Below, one piece after another: positions 9,855-18,540 of a stretch of DNA of 34,337 nucleotides (position 1 is its first letter; every line of letters begins with the position of its first letter). The stretch covers positions 1 through 34,337 of the forward strand of contig JAIMJL010000025.1 of assembly GCA_020693225.1 (NCBI GenBank). The letters are read 5' to 3'. This DNA comes from Sandarakinorhabdus sp. Lineage in GTDB: Bacteria > Pseudomonadota > Alphaproteobacteria > Sphingomonadales > Sphingomonadaceae. The position numbers and the translations under genes are program-made. The notes beneath the pieces were generated by a model. The model saw only the letters and a list, made by a program, of their open reading frames with translations. It was not told the DNA's origin and did no database searches.

Positions 9855-10767
9855 ACGCGACCCGCTGACCGGGCAGTATACCACCGGGCACAGCTGGGAC
9901 GGCATCAAGGAACTGCGCACGCCGATTCCGGGCTGGTGGCTGGCGGTGTGGCTGGCATCGATTGCCTTCACGCTGGGCTATATCGTTTTCAACCCGTCGT
10001 TTCCGGCACTGGATGGCACGGTGAGCGGCGACAGCAGCCGCACGGCGCGCGAGGAGCTGGCCAAGGCGGGCGCGAAATCGGATGCCACCAAGGAGGCCCT
10101 GCGCGCGCAGATTGCGGCGCTGGACGTCGATGCCATTGCCGCCGATCCGCAACTTGCCCGCTTTGCCTTTCGCGGCGGCAAGGCGGCTTTCGCGGTGCAT
10201 TGTGCTGGCTGCCATGGCAGCGATGCGGGCGGGCAGATTGGCCAGTTTCCCGCGCTGGTGGATGATGACTGGCTGTGGGGCGGCACGGCAAGCCAGATCC
10301 ACCAGACCATCGCCTATGGCATTCGCAACGAGGAAGCCGACAGCCGCAACGGCCAGATGCCGGCGTTCGGCGACATTCTTTCGGATCGGGAAATCCGCGA
10401 TGTGGCGGCCTATGTTGCGGGGCTGGGCGATGCGAAGGTAGCGGCGGATCGCCGGGCGGCGATGCCGGGTGCCACGGTTTTTGCGCAGAATTGTGCCTCT
10501 TGCCATGGCGACAACGGCGAGGGGAACCGGGATTTCGGGGCGCCCCGGCTTTCGGATTCGATCTGGCTCTATGGCGCATCGCAGAAGGCGATCGAGGCGC
10601 AGATCCGCAATCCCCGGATGGGCATGATGCCGGCCTGGGAAAAGCGGATCGGTGCGGATGCCGTGAAGATGCTGGCCATCTATGTGCATGGGCTGGGCGG
10701 TGGCGAGGCCAATCCGCCGCCGCCGCCCGTTGCCGAAGCAGCCATCGCGCCGGTCGTCCAGCCGTGA
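9841..10767 (+). CDS. ccoP: cytochrome c oxidase, cbb3-type, subunit III (diheme)
   Basis: MATPERDPLTGQYTTGHSWDGIKELRTPIPGWW; two heme motifs CAGCH and CASCH. Confidence 0.96.
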   Translation: MATPERDPLTGQYTTGHSWDGIKELRTPIPGWWLAVWLASIAFTLGYIVFNPSFPALDGTVSGDSSRTAREELAKAGAKSDATKEALRAQIAALDVDAIAADPQLARFAFRGGKAAFAVHCAGCHGSDAGGQIGQFPALVDDDWLWGGTASQIHQTIAYGIRNEEADSRNGQMPAFGDILSDREIRDVAAYVAGLGDAKVAADRRAAMPGATVFAQNCASCHGDNGEGNRDFGAPRLSDSIWLYGASQKAIEAQIRNPRMGMMPAWEKRIGADAVKMLAIYVHGLGGGEANPPPPPVAEAAIAPVVQP

Positions 10768-12122
10768 AGGCGATGCCGGCGCTGCCCAGCCGGCCGATCC
10801 GGCCGCGGCCTGTTGCGGGCCGCTGGCGACACGCGAAGAATGTGGTGATGGCGATCGTGCTGGTGGCGTTGTTTGTGGGGCCGGTGCTGCCTTGGGCGCG
10901 GGCCGATGGCCTGCCGCAGCGGGCGCTGTTGTTCGATTTTGCTGGCGGACAGGCCTATCTGTTTGGCGCGGTGTTTGGTCCGCGTGATCTGCCGCTTTTG
11001 CTGGCCACCTTGATATCGGCGGCGTTGCTGCTGTTTCTGACCAACAGTGTGGTGGGTCGGATCTGGTGCGGCTTTGCCTGCCCGCAGACGATCTGGACGG
11101 ATCTGTATCGCAAGATCGAGACGCGGGTGCAGCGATTTGGCGGCACCGGACTGGCGCGCGCCATCTGGCTCCTGGTTTCCTTTGCCACCGCATTTGCAAT
11201 GGTATCCTGGTTTTTCGAAGGGGGCGGGTTGCTTGGCGATCCGAAGCCGGTGGCAACCGCCCTGCTGCTGCTGTTCACCGGTTTGACCTATCTTCTGGCG
11301 GCGCATGCGCAGGAGCTGGTTTGCACGCATATGTGCCCGTGGCCGCGCATCCAGGCGGCGATGGTGGACGGCGACACGGCGCTGGTGACCTATGACGAGC
11401 GGCGCGGCGAACCGCGCGGGGCGCTGAAGCGCGCGGCGGCTGGCGGCGCGGTGCGCGGGGCCTGCGTGGATTGCGGGCTTTGCGTGGCGGTTTGCCCGAT
11501 GGGGATCGACATCCGTCGCGGCCAGCAGCTGGCCTGCATCGGCTGCGGGCTGTGCGCCGACGCCTGCGACGGGGTGATGGCGCGGACGAAGCAGCCGGCG
11601 GGATTGATCCGCTTTGCCAGCCAGCGCGCCATGGAGCAGCCCGCGAAACCCGCGCCGCCGCTTTGGCGGCGCCCGCGACCGATGGCCTATGCCCTGCTGA
11701 TCGCCTTTGTGGCGATTGGCACGGCAACGCTGTTTCAGGGGCGGGGCGGGGTGAGCATGATGGTGGAGCCGGTGCGCAGCCGGGGCTATGTGCTGTTGAG
11801 CGACGGATCGGTGCGCAACGATTTCACGCTTCTGGTACGCGACGGGCGGGCCGAGCCTGCGGCGCTGGTTGTGCGCACCAGCGGCTTGCCGGGGGCGACC
11901 GTGCGGGTGGGCATTGGCGGCGATGCGCCTGCCGAAGATGGCACAATTCCCGTGGCGAGCGGCGACACGGCGACCGAGGCCCGGCTGCTCATCACTGTGC
12001 CGCCCGGCGTGGCTGCGGCCGATCGTACCGTGTTTTCGCTGCGGCTGGAGCCGGTGGGCGGGGGCGCTCCGGTGGCAGAGACCGAGAGCTTTTTCGTTGC
12101 TCCTCCGGCAGGGGCTCGTTGA
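10764..12122 (+). CDS. ccoG: cytochrome c oxidase accessory protein CcoG (FixG), ferredoxin-like
   Basis: VVGRIWCGFACPQTIWTDLY; CVDCGLCVAVCPMGIDIRRGQQLACIGCGLCADACD. GTG start at 10764 overlaps ccoP stop by 4 nt (ATG alternative at 10773). Confidence 0.93.
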   Translation: MKAMPALPSRPIRPRPVAGRWRHAKNVVMAIVLVALFVGPVLPWARADGLPQRALLFDFAGGQAYLFGAVFGPRDLPLLLATLISAALLLFLTNSVVGRIWCGFACPQTIWTDLYRKIETRVQRFGGTGLARAIWLLVSFATAFAMVSWFFEGGGLLGDPKPVATALLLLFTGLTYLLAAHAQELVCTHMCPWPRIQAAMVDGDTALVTYDERRGEPRGALKRAAAGGAVRGACVDCGLCVAVCPMGIDIRRGQQLACIGCGLCADACDGVMARTKQPAGLIRFASQRAMEQPAKPAPPLWRRPRPMAYALLIAFVAIGTATLFQGRGGVSMMVEPVRSRGYVLLSDGSVRNDFTLLVRDGRAEPAALVVRTSGLPGATVRVGIGGDAPAEDGTIPVASGDTATEARLLITVPPGVAAADRTVFSLRLEPVGGGAPVAETESFFVAPPAGAR

Positions 12123-12589
12123 TGCTGGCGGCAGCGCGGACCTGGTTCCTGACCGGCGACCGGTGGATTCCGGCGCTGTTCGTGCTGTTTTTTGTGGGGC
12201 TGGCGGTGGTGGAGGCGCGGTTGATCCATATCGCGCTTTCAACGAGCACGGGGCTGGTGACCGATCAACCGGCGGCAGCGGTGGCGGGCAAGTGGCAGCT
12301 GGATCTGGACGTTGCGCCGCTGGCGGGCGAAGCGGTGCCGGTTCGTGTGCGGGTGCGCGAAGTGGACGGGCGCAGCGTGCGCGGAGCGGATGTGCGGGTG
12401 GTGGCGGAGCGGGCCAGCCGCTACGCGCAGATTGTGAGCGTGGCCCTGCAGGAGCAGGACGGCGCCTATGTCGGCGCGCTGCGGCTGCCGATCGGCGGCA
12501 CCTGGGACATCAGCGTGGTGGCCGAGCGCGGCGATGAGCGGGCGACGATGGCGCGAGACATCGAAGTGGCGGCGGGGGTTTTGCCATGA
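12122..12589 (+). CDS. ccoH: FixH-family protein
   Basis: MLAAARTWFLTGDRWIPALFVLFFVGLAVVEARLIHIALSTSTGLVTDQP; position between ccoG and ccoI. Confidence 0.88.
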   Translation: MLAAARTWFLTGDRWIPALFVLFFVGLAVVEARLIHIALSTSTGLVTDQPAAAVAGKWQLDLDVAPLAGEAVPVRVRVREVDGRSVRGADVRVVAERASRYAQIVSVALQEQDGAYVGALRLPIGGTWDISVVAERGDERATMARDIEVAAGVLP

Positions 12590-14787
12590 CGGCGGCGGCG
12601 TCCGGGCTGCAGGTTGCCGGCGGTCCGCCGACTCTGGCGGGCTATGTGACGCGCGGTGCGGACGGGCTTTCGGCGATCGACCTCTTTGTGGACGGAATCC
12701 ATTGCGGCGGCTGCGTGCGAAAGGTGGAGAACCGGCTGGCGGCGGACGCGCGAATTGCCAGTGCCCGGCTCAATCTTTCGACCCGCCGCCTGCAGGTGCG
12801 CTGGCGCGGTGCGCGCGGCATGGCAGACACCATCGTCGCTGCCATTGCCGAGCTTGGCTATGCCGCAACTCCCTATGCGCAGGAGGATGTGACCGCAGCC
12901 GATGCCGCCCGGGCGCGGACGTTGCAGCTGGCGTTCGGGGTGGCGTTCTTTGCGATGGCCAATGTGATGATGCTGTCGTGGGCGCTGTGGGTTGGCGATG
13001 ATGGCGACATGGGGCCGGGCACGCGCGGGCTGTTCCAGTGGCTTTCGGCGCTGGTGGCGCTGCCGGCCATTGCCTATGCCGGGCGACCCTTCTTTGCCTC
13101 GGCCTGGGCAGCCCTGCGGCAGGGCAGCACCAACATGGATGTGCCGATTGCCGCCGGGGTACTGCTGACCACGGCCATGAGCCTTTCGGAGACCGTTCGC
13201 GGCGGGCCGCACATCTATTTCGATGGCGCGCTGTCGTTGCTGACGGTGCTGCTGCTGGGCCGCTGGCTGGACCAGCGGGCGCGCAGCCGGGCACGTTCCG
13301 GCGTGACCCGGCTGGCCGAGCTGGCGGCGCGGCCGGTGGCGCTTCTGCTGCCCGAAGGCAGCACCGAGGCGGTTCCGGCGGCGCGGATTCGCCCCGGCCA
13401 GCGCATCCTAGTGGCGGCGGGCGAGCGGATCGGTGCGGACGGGCGGATCGAAACAGGCGAAACGCGGATCGAGACCAGCCTGATCACCGGCGAATGGCTG
13501 CCGCAGGCGGCCGGGCCCGGCGATGCGGTGCTGGCCGGGATGACGAATATCGGCGCGCCGATCGTGGTGCATGCCGAACGCGCCGGCAATGCCAGCAGCG
13601 TGGCCGAAATGGTGCAGCTTCTGGAGGCCGCCGAGCAGAAGAAGGGCGGCTATGTGGCGCTCGCCGACCGGGTTGTCGGTTTCTACACGCCGGTGGTGCA
13701 TGGGCTGGCGCTGGCCACGTTTCTGGGCTGGTGGCTGTTGGGCGGGCTGGGCTGGCAGCCGGCGCTGGTGCATGCGGTAACAGTATTGATCATCGCCTGC
13801 CCCTGTGCGCTGGGGCTTGCCGTTCCGGTGACGCAGGTGGTGGCTGCCGGACGATTGATGAAGAGCGGTATCCTGCTGAAATCGGAGACGGCGCTGGAGC
13901 GGGCGGCGGAGGTGAACATGGTGGTGTTCGACAAGACCGGAACGCTCACCCTGCCGGCAGCGGCGCTGGCGCCCGTTCCCGACCGGCCCGAGGTGCGCCG
14001 CCTGGCGGCCGGGCTGGCGGCGGCGAGCCTGCACCCGCTGGCGCGCGCCATTCGCGCGCTGGATCCGGAAGCACCGGCGCTGGACGGGGTGATCGAAGTG
14101 CCTGGCCTGGGGTTGCTATGGGCCGGGCCGGAGGGCGATATTCGGCTGGGCTCTGCCGAATGGTGCGGGGTGGCGGCAGGCGAGGGGCCGCAGGCCGAGG
14201 CCTGGCTGGTGGCACCGGGATTGCCGGCCATACGCTTTGCGTTGACCCAGCAGCTGCGCCCGGACGCGGATCGCAGCATCGCGCTCCTGCGGGCTACGGG
14301 GCGGGAGGTTGTGCTGCTGTCTGGTGATCGGGATGCTGCGGTGGCGCCAATTGCTGCGGAAGCCGGGTTGGATGCGTGGCAGGCGGGCCTGTTGCCGGCT
14401 GGGAAGGCCGCTGAAGTCGCCCGTCGGGTGCAGGCCGGGCAGCAGGTTCTGATGGTGGGGGATGGCATCAATGATGCTCCGGCGCTGGCGACGGCCACGG
14501 TTTCCATGGCACCGGGGCATGCGTCTGACATCAGTCGCAACGCCGCCGATGCGGTCTGGCTGGGAAGCAGTCTTGCCGCGGTGCCGGAGTTTCTGGCGGT
14601 TGCGGCGAAGGCGCGGAGCATCATCCGGCAGAACATCGGCTTTTCGTTTGTTTACAACGCCATCTGGGTGCCGGTGGCGGTGGCGGGGCTGGTAAACCCG
14701 TGGATTGCCGCGCTGGCGATGGCGGCCAGTTCGCTGGCAGTGACCTTGAACGCGCTGCGGCTCAACCGGGGCGGGGGAGGCGCATGA
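12586..14787 (+). CDS. ccoI: Copper-translocating P-type ATPase of cbb3 assembly
   Basis: N-terminal CGGC metal site, IIACPCALGLAVPVTQ, FDKTGTLTLP, MVGDGINDAPAL. Confidence 0.95.
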   Translation: MTAAASGLQVAGGPPTLAGYVTRGADGLSAIDLFVDGIHCGGCVRKVENRLAADARIASARLNLSTRRLQVRWRGARGMADTIVAAIAELGYAATPYAQEDVTAADAARARTLQLAFGVAFFAMANVMMLSWALWVGDDGDMGPGTRGLFQWLSALVALPAIAYAGRPFFASAWAALRQGSTNMDVPIAAGVLLTTAMSLSETVRGGPHIYFDGALSLLTVLLLGRWLDQRARSRARSGVTRLAELAARPVALLLPEGSTEAVPAARIRPGQRILVAAGERIGADGRIETGETRIETSLITGEWLPQAAGPGDAVLAGMTNIGAPIVVHAERAGNASSVAEMVQLLEAAEQKKGGYVALADRVVGFYTPVVHGLALATFLGWWLLGGLGWQPALVHAVTVLIIACPCALGLAVPVTQVVAAGRLMKSGILLKSETALERAAEVNMVVFDKTGTLTLPAAALAPVPDRPEVRRLAAGLAAASLHPLARAIRALDPEAPALDGVIEVPGLGLLWAGPEGDIRLGSAEWCGVAAGEGPQAEAWLVAPGLPAIRFALTQQLRPDADRSIALLRATGREVVLLSGDRDAAVAPIAAEAGLDAWQAGLLPAGKAAEVARRVQAGQQVLMVGDGINDAPALATATVSMAPGHASDISRNAADAVWLGSSLAAVPEFLAVAAKARSIIRQNIGFSFVYNAIWVPVAVAGLVNPWIAALAMAASSLAVTLNALRLNRGGGGA

Positions 14788-14939
14788 ATGCGCTGCTGCT
14801 GCTGATTCCGCTGGCGCTGGCGCTGGGCTGCATCGGCTTGTTTGCCTTTTTCTGGGCGGTGCGAAGCGGGCAATATGATGATATCGAGGGGGCCGCCGAG
14901 CGAATTTTCAACGATGACAATGAGGGCGGGGAACCATGA
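14784..14939 (+). CDS. ccoS: cbb3-type cytochrome oxidase assembly protein CcoS
   Basis: MNALLLLIPLALALGCIGLFAFFWAVRSGQYDDIEGAAERIF matches CcoS; overlaps ccoI by 4 nt. Confidence 0.93.
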   Translation: MNALLLLIPLALALGCIGLFAFFWAVRSGQYDDIEGAAERIFNDDNEGGEP

Positions 14940-15538
14940 CTGACGCGCAACCGGTGCCGGACGCTGCCCCCGAGCCCGCCTCTCCGCTGCTGCTGGCGAT
15001 CAACCTGACCCTGACCACAACGGTGGCTGCGCTCTATGGCCTGTCTGTTGGCCAGCCCTTGTGGGTAGGAGCCGCCGGCGGGCTGGTTGGCGGCATCCTC
15101 ATTCTGCTGCTGCTGGGGTTTGTGCGCGGGATGCGCGGCGTTCGGGTTCCGGCCCCGCCGGTTGCGCGGGTGGATTCGCTGCTGGCGCGGCTGCTGCGTC
15201 CGGTGGAGCGCGCGGGTCGGGCGTTTGGACGCTGGACCGGGAAGATCGGTGACCGGATTGCTCGCTGGGTGCCTTCGCGGCCCGGCGGCACGCCGACAGC
15301 CGTGGCCGAGCGCGCCGCGCTGCCGCCGGTATCGAGTGGCGACGCGCTTGCCCTGATGCTGGCAAATGTGGTGCTGCTGCTGCTGGTGGCAACCGTCCTG
15401 TTCGGAATCTGGGTGGCCTATGTGTTTGCCATCATCGCCACGCCGATCTGGCTGGTGGTGTTGATGATGATGGCGGTGGATGGCGCCAATCCGGACGGCG
15501 GCGTGCCGTTGCCGGATGATCTGGAAGCGCCGGAATGA
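14936..15538 (+). CDS. Hypothetical membrane protein, coupled to ccoS
   Basis: 200 aa, four predicted TM stretches; 4-nt overlap with ccoS. Confidence 0.75.
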   Translation: MTDAQPVPDAAPEPASPLLLAINLTLTTTVAALYGLSVGQPLWVGAAGGLVGGILILLLLGFVRGMRGVRVPAPPVARVDSLLARLLRPVERAGRAFGRWTGKIGDRIARWVPSRPGGTPTAVAERAALPPVSSGDALALMLANVVLLLLVATVLFGIWVAYVFAIIATPIWLVVLMMMAVDGANPDGGVPLPDDLEAPE

Positions 15539-15545
15539 CGCCGAT

Positions 15546-16283
15546 ATGAGCGTGGTGTTTGAGGAAATCGCGTTTGAGGAGACGTCGATCGGCTCGCTGG
15601 CGCTACGCCGTCGGCGGTTGCAGGCCGGTGGCGAGGATATCTGGGAGATCAAACTGGACGACGGCTATCTGATGTCCAGCCTGTTTGTGGAGGGCGAAAT
15701 CGCGCTGGCCGATCTGGGGCTGGCGATGGCGGAAGGCGCGAGGCTGGACGTGGTGATCGGCGGGCTTGGCCTGGGCTATACGGCGCATGCCGCCCTGGCG
15801 GACGCCCGTATCGCAGAGCTGACGGTGGTGGAGCTGATCCCGCAGGTGATCGGCTGGCATCGGCAACGGCTGCTGCCGCTGGGCGATGCCATTGCCGGGG
15901 ATGCACGGTGCCGGCTGCTGGATGGGGATTTCTTTGCGCTTGCGATGGCGGATTCGGGTTTTGACCCTGCCGCCCCGGATCGCCGCCACGATGCCATCCT
16001 GATCGATATCGACCATTCGACGACGCATTTCATCGATCCGGCCAGCGCCGGATTTTACAGCGCGGCGGCTCTTCGGGCGATTGCCGGCAAGCTGAAGCCG
16101 GGTGGTGTTTTTGCGCTGTGGTCAACCGATGCCGAAGACCCGGCCTTTGTGGACGCGCTGCGCCAATGCCTGCACGATGTGCGGGTGGAGCGGATCGAGT
16201 TTACCACGCCCTATCGCGAGCAGCCGGCGTTCAACCTGATCTATCTGGGCCGCGCACCGCATAGGGATGCTGCTGCGGGCTGA
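15546..16283 (+). CDS. Spermidine-synthase-like / SAM-dependent methyltransferase-fold protein
   Basis: DVVIGGLGLGYTAHAAL, LTVVELIPQVIGWH, YDAILIDID-like segment HDAILIDIDHS, KPGGVFALWS; Rossmann motifs of the spermidine synthase family. Confidence 0.75.
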   Translation: MSVVFEEIAFEETSIGSLALRRRRLQAGGEDIWEIKLDDGYLMSSLFVEGEIALADLGLAMAEGARLDVVIGGLGLGYTAHAALADARIAELTVVELIPQVIGWHRQRLLPLGDAIAGDARCRLLDGDFFALAMADSGFDPAAPDRRHDAILIDIDHSTTHFIDPASAGFYSAAALRAIAGKLKPGGVFALWSTDAEDPAFVDALRQCLHDVRVERIEFTTPYREQPAFNLIYLGRAPHRDAAAG

Positions 16284-16844
16284 TCATCGGGCCGGGGGAT
16301 CGACCGCCGCATTGTCCCATGCACCGGGTGCCAGCCCGTCGAGCGTCCATGGCCCGATGCGCCAGCGCACCAGCCGCAGCGTGGGGTGGCCGATGGCGGC
16401 GGTCATCCGCCGGACCTGCCGGTTGCGGCCTTCGGTGATGGTGAGGCGGAGCCAGCAATCGGCGACGGTCTTGCGCTGGCGGATGGGCGGGTCGCGCGGC
16501 CACAGCATTGGCGGATCGATGCGCTCGGCCTCGGCCGGGCGGGTGGAGCCGTCGGCCAGCAGCAGGCCGGCGCGGATGTGCTGCAGCGACTCGTCGGTGG
16601 GCAGGCCCTCGACCTGCACCAGATAGGTTTTGGCAAGCTTGAAGCGCGGATCGGCGATGCGCGCCTGCAGCCGGCCATCGTTGGTGAGCAGCAGCAGCCC
16701 CTCGCTGTCGCGATCGAGCCGACCGGCCGGATAGACGCCGGGCAGATCGATATGATCTGAAAGGGTCTGACGCACCGCGCCGGACCGCAGATCGGTGAAC
16801 TGCGACAGCACCCCGAATGGCTTGTTGAAGCGGATCAGGCGCAT
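16284..16844 (-). CDS. rluE: 23S rRNA pseudouridine synthase, RluE-like (RsuA family)
   Basis: MRLIRFNKPFGVLSQFTD...GVYPAGRLDRDSEGLLLLTNDG...WPRDPPIRQRKTVADCWLRLTITEGRNRQVRRMTAAIGHPTLRLVR. Confidence 0.88.
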   Translation of the reverse strand: MRLIRFNKPFGVLSQFTDLRSGAVRQTLSDHIDLPGVYPAGRLDRDSEGLLLLTNDGRLQARIADPRFKLAKTYLVQVEGLPTDESLQHIRAGLLLADGSTRPAEAERIDPPMLWPRDPPIRQRKTVADCWLRLTITEGRNRQVRRMTAAIGHPTLRLVRWRIGPWTLDGLAPGAWDNAAVDPPAR

Positions 16845-17006
16845 GGCTGCCGGCCCTGCGCGCTGCGGCAGGGGTCGCTCCTGTCTGTTTGCACAGATTG
16901 GCGGCATGGGTGCGATAGACCAGCGTTTGGCGATACTGTTGCATTGCATCGGCTGCCTGGCTGCTGCAGGGCAAAGCGGCCAAACGCGAACCGGGAGACG
17001 ATCATC

Positions 17007-17810
17007 ATGGCCTTTGAGCACATCCTCTGGAGCGAGGACAAGGGCGTTGCCACGCTGACCATCAACCGGCCGGAGCGGCTGAATTCGCTGAACACCGAAG
17101 TGATCGCCGAGATGATCGAGGCGGTGGACAGCATTCGCGATGGCACCTGCGGCGCGCGCTGCCTGCTGTTGACGGGGGCGGGGCGGGGCTTTTCCTCCGG
17201 TGCCGATCTTTCGGCTTCCGGCGGGGCGGGCGGTGCCGTGGGCAAGGGCCCGATCGATGCCGGAAAGGTTCTGGAAACGCATTTCAATGTGCTGCTGGAG
17301 CGGCTGTTTGCCTTGCCGGTGCCGTTTGTGACCGCGGTGAACGGGCCTGCGGCGGGGGCGGGCTGTTCCTATGCGCTGGCCGGGGATATCGTACTGGCCG
17401 GGCGCTCCGCCTATTTCCTGCAGGCGTTTGTGAACATCGGGCTGGTGCCGGATGTGGGATCGACCTGGATGCTGCCTCGGCTGGCCGGGAAGGCGCGGGC
17501 GCAGGCGATGATGATGCTGGGCGAGCGCATCCCGGCCGAGACGGCGGCGGAGTGGGGCATGATCTACAAGGTGGTGGACGATGCTGCGCTGATGGACGAG
17601 GCGATGGCCGTGGCGCAAAGACTTGCGAACGGGCCGACCAGGGCGCTGGCGTTGATCCGCTCCGGCATCCGCGACTGCATGGACAAGAGCCTGACCGAGG
17701 GGTTGATGGTGGAGCGGCGCAACCAGATGGTGGCAGGGCGCTCGGGCGACTTTGCCGAGGGGGTGATGGCGTTTCTGCAGAAGCGTCCGGCGGCGTTTAC
17801 GGGCAAATAG
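17007..17810 (+). CDS. Enoyl-CoA hydratase/isomerase family protein (PaaG-like)
   Basis: VATLTINRPERLNSLNTEV, LLTGAGRGFSSGADL, AVNGPAAGAGCSYALAGDIVLAGRSAYFLQAFVNIGLVPDVGSTWMLPRL. Confidence 0.88.
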   Translation: MAFEHILWSEDKGVATLTINRPERLNSLNTEVIAEMIEAVDSIRDGTCGARCLLLTGAGRGFSSGADLSASGGAGGAVGKGPIDAGKVLETHFNVLLERLFALPVPFVTAVNGPAAGAGCSYALAGDIVLAGRSAYFLQAFVNIGLVPDVGSTWMLPRLAGKARAQAMMMLGERIPAETAAEWGMIYKVVDDAALMDEAMAVAQRLANGPTRALALIRSGIRDCMDKSLTEGLMVERRNQMVAGRSGDFAEGVMAFLQKRPAAFTGK

Positions 17811-17847
17811 CCTTGCAATCTTGCGGACGGGCGGGTTGAACGCGCGC

Positions 17848-18312
17848 ATGACCGATCACCGCCCCCTTCGCGACGCCTTTGGCTGCTTTGCCACCGGCGT
17901 TACCATCGTGACCAGCTTCGACTCCGCCCGCGCGCCGGTTGGCTTCACGGCCAACAGCTTCACATCCGTGTCGCTCGATCCGCCGTTGCTGCTGGTGTGC
18001 CCGGGGAAATATGCCTCCAGCCTGCCGGCGATCCGCGCCACCGGGGTGTTCGGGGTAAATGTGCTGTGCGCGTCGCAGAAGGCGGTGGCGGAGCAGTTTG
18101 CCATGCGCGGGGTGGATCGCTTTGCCGTGGGCGACTGGGTGGAATCGGAATCGGGGTTGCTGCTGCTGGAAGGTGCCTGTGCCAATTTCGCCTGCACGGT
18201 GGTGGAGGAAGTGGATGCCGGCGATCACCTGGTGCTGATCGGCCGGATCGAGAGCTTCCGCTGTGCCGCCGACCGCGAACCGCTGCTGTATCTGCGCGGA
18301 GCCTATGCCTGA
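17848..18312 (+). CDS. Flavin reductase family protein (HpaC/DIM6-NTAB type)
   Basis: LRDAFGCFATGVTIVTS...PVGFTANSFTSVSLDPPLLLVC...; start at ATG 17848 rather than TTG 17821. Confidence 0.88.
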   Translation: MTDHRPLRDAFGCFATGVTIVTSFDSARAPVGFTANSFTSVSLDPPLLLVCPGKYASSLPAIRATGVFGVNVLCASQKAVAEQFAMRGVDRFAVGDWVESESGLLLLEGACANFACTVVEEVDAGDHLVLIGRIESFRCAADREPLLYLRGAYA

Positions 18313-18379
18313 GGGACGCTGATCGGGGAACGCCTGAGCTCTCGACTTGTGCTACCTCTGGATTTGAGGGCCCAAAAAA

Positions 18380-18394
18380 TTCCGCGTGGTGGAT
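18380..18394. promoter_or_regulatory. Candidate IclR operator, site A (upstream of TonB receptor)
   Basis: TTCCGCGTGGTGGAT; matches the 15-bp motif seen at sites B-E; 146 bp upstream of the 18541 start. Confidence 0.45.
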
Positions 18395-18540
18395 AAAATG
18401 TCGCACGTTGATGGGAAGTGGCCGACAACGCGATAGAGCGATGGTCGACGGCGTCGACCCGTCGGGGAAGGTGTCACATCGCGCGCAACACAAGGCCCGA
18501 TCGAGAGGCTGCATCGCGCCCCAGCAAAGGGGAATTCACT

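Noticed and set aside
9715-12242. Long minus-strand ORFs (9715-11256 and 10680-12242) opposite ccoQPGH
   Set aside because: Antisense shadows; cco genes on the plus strand are certain.
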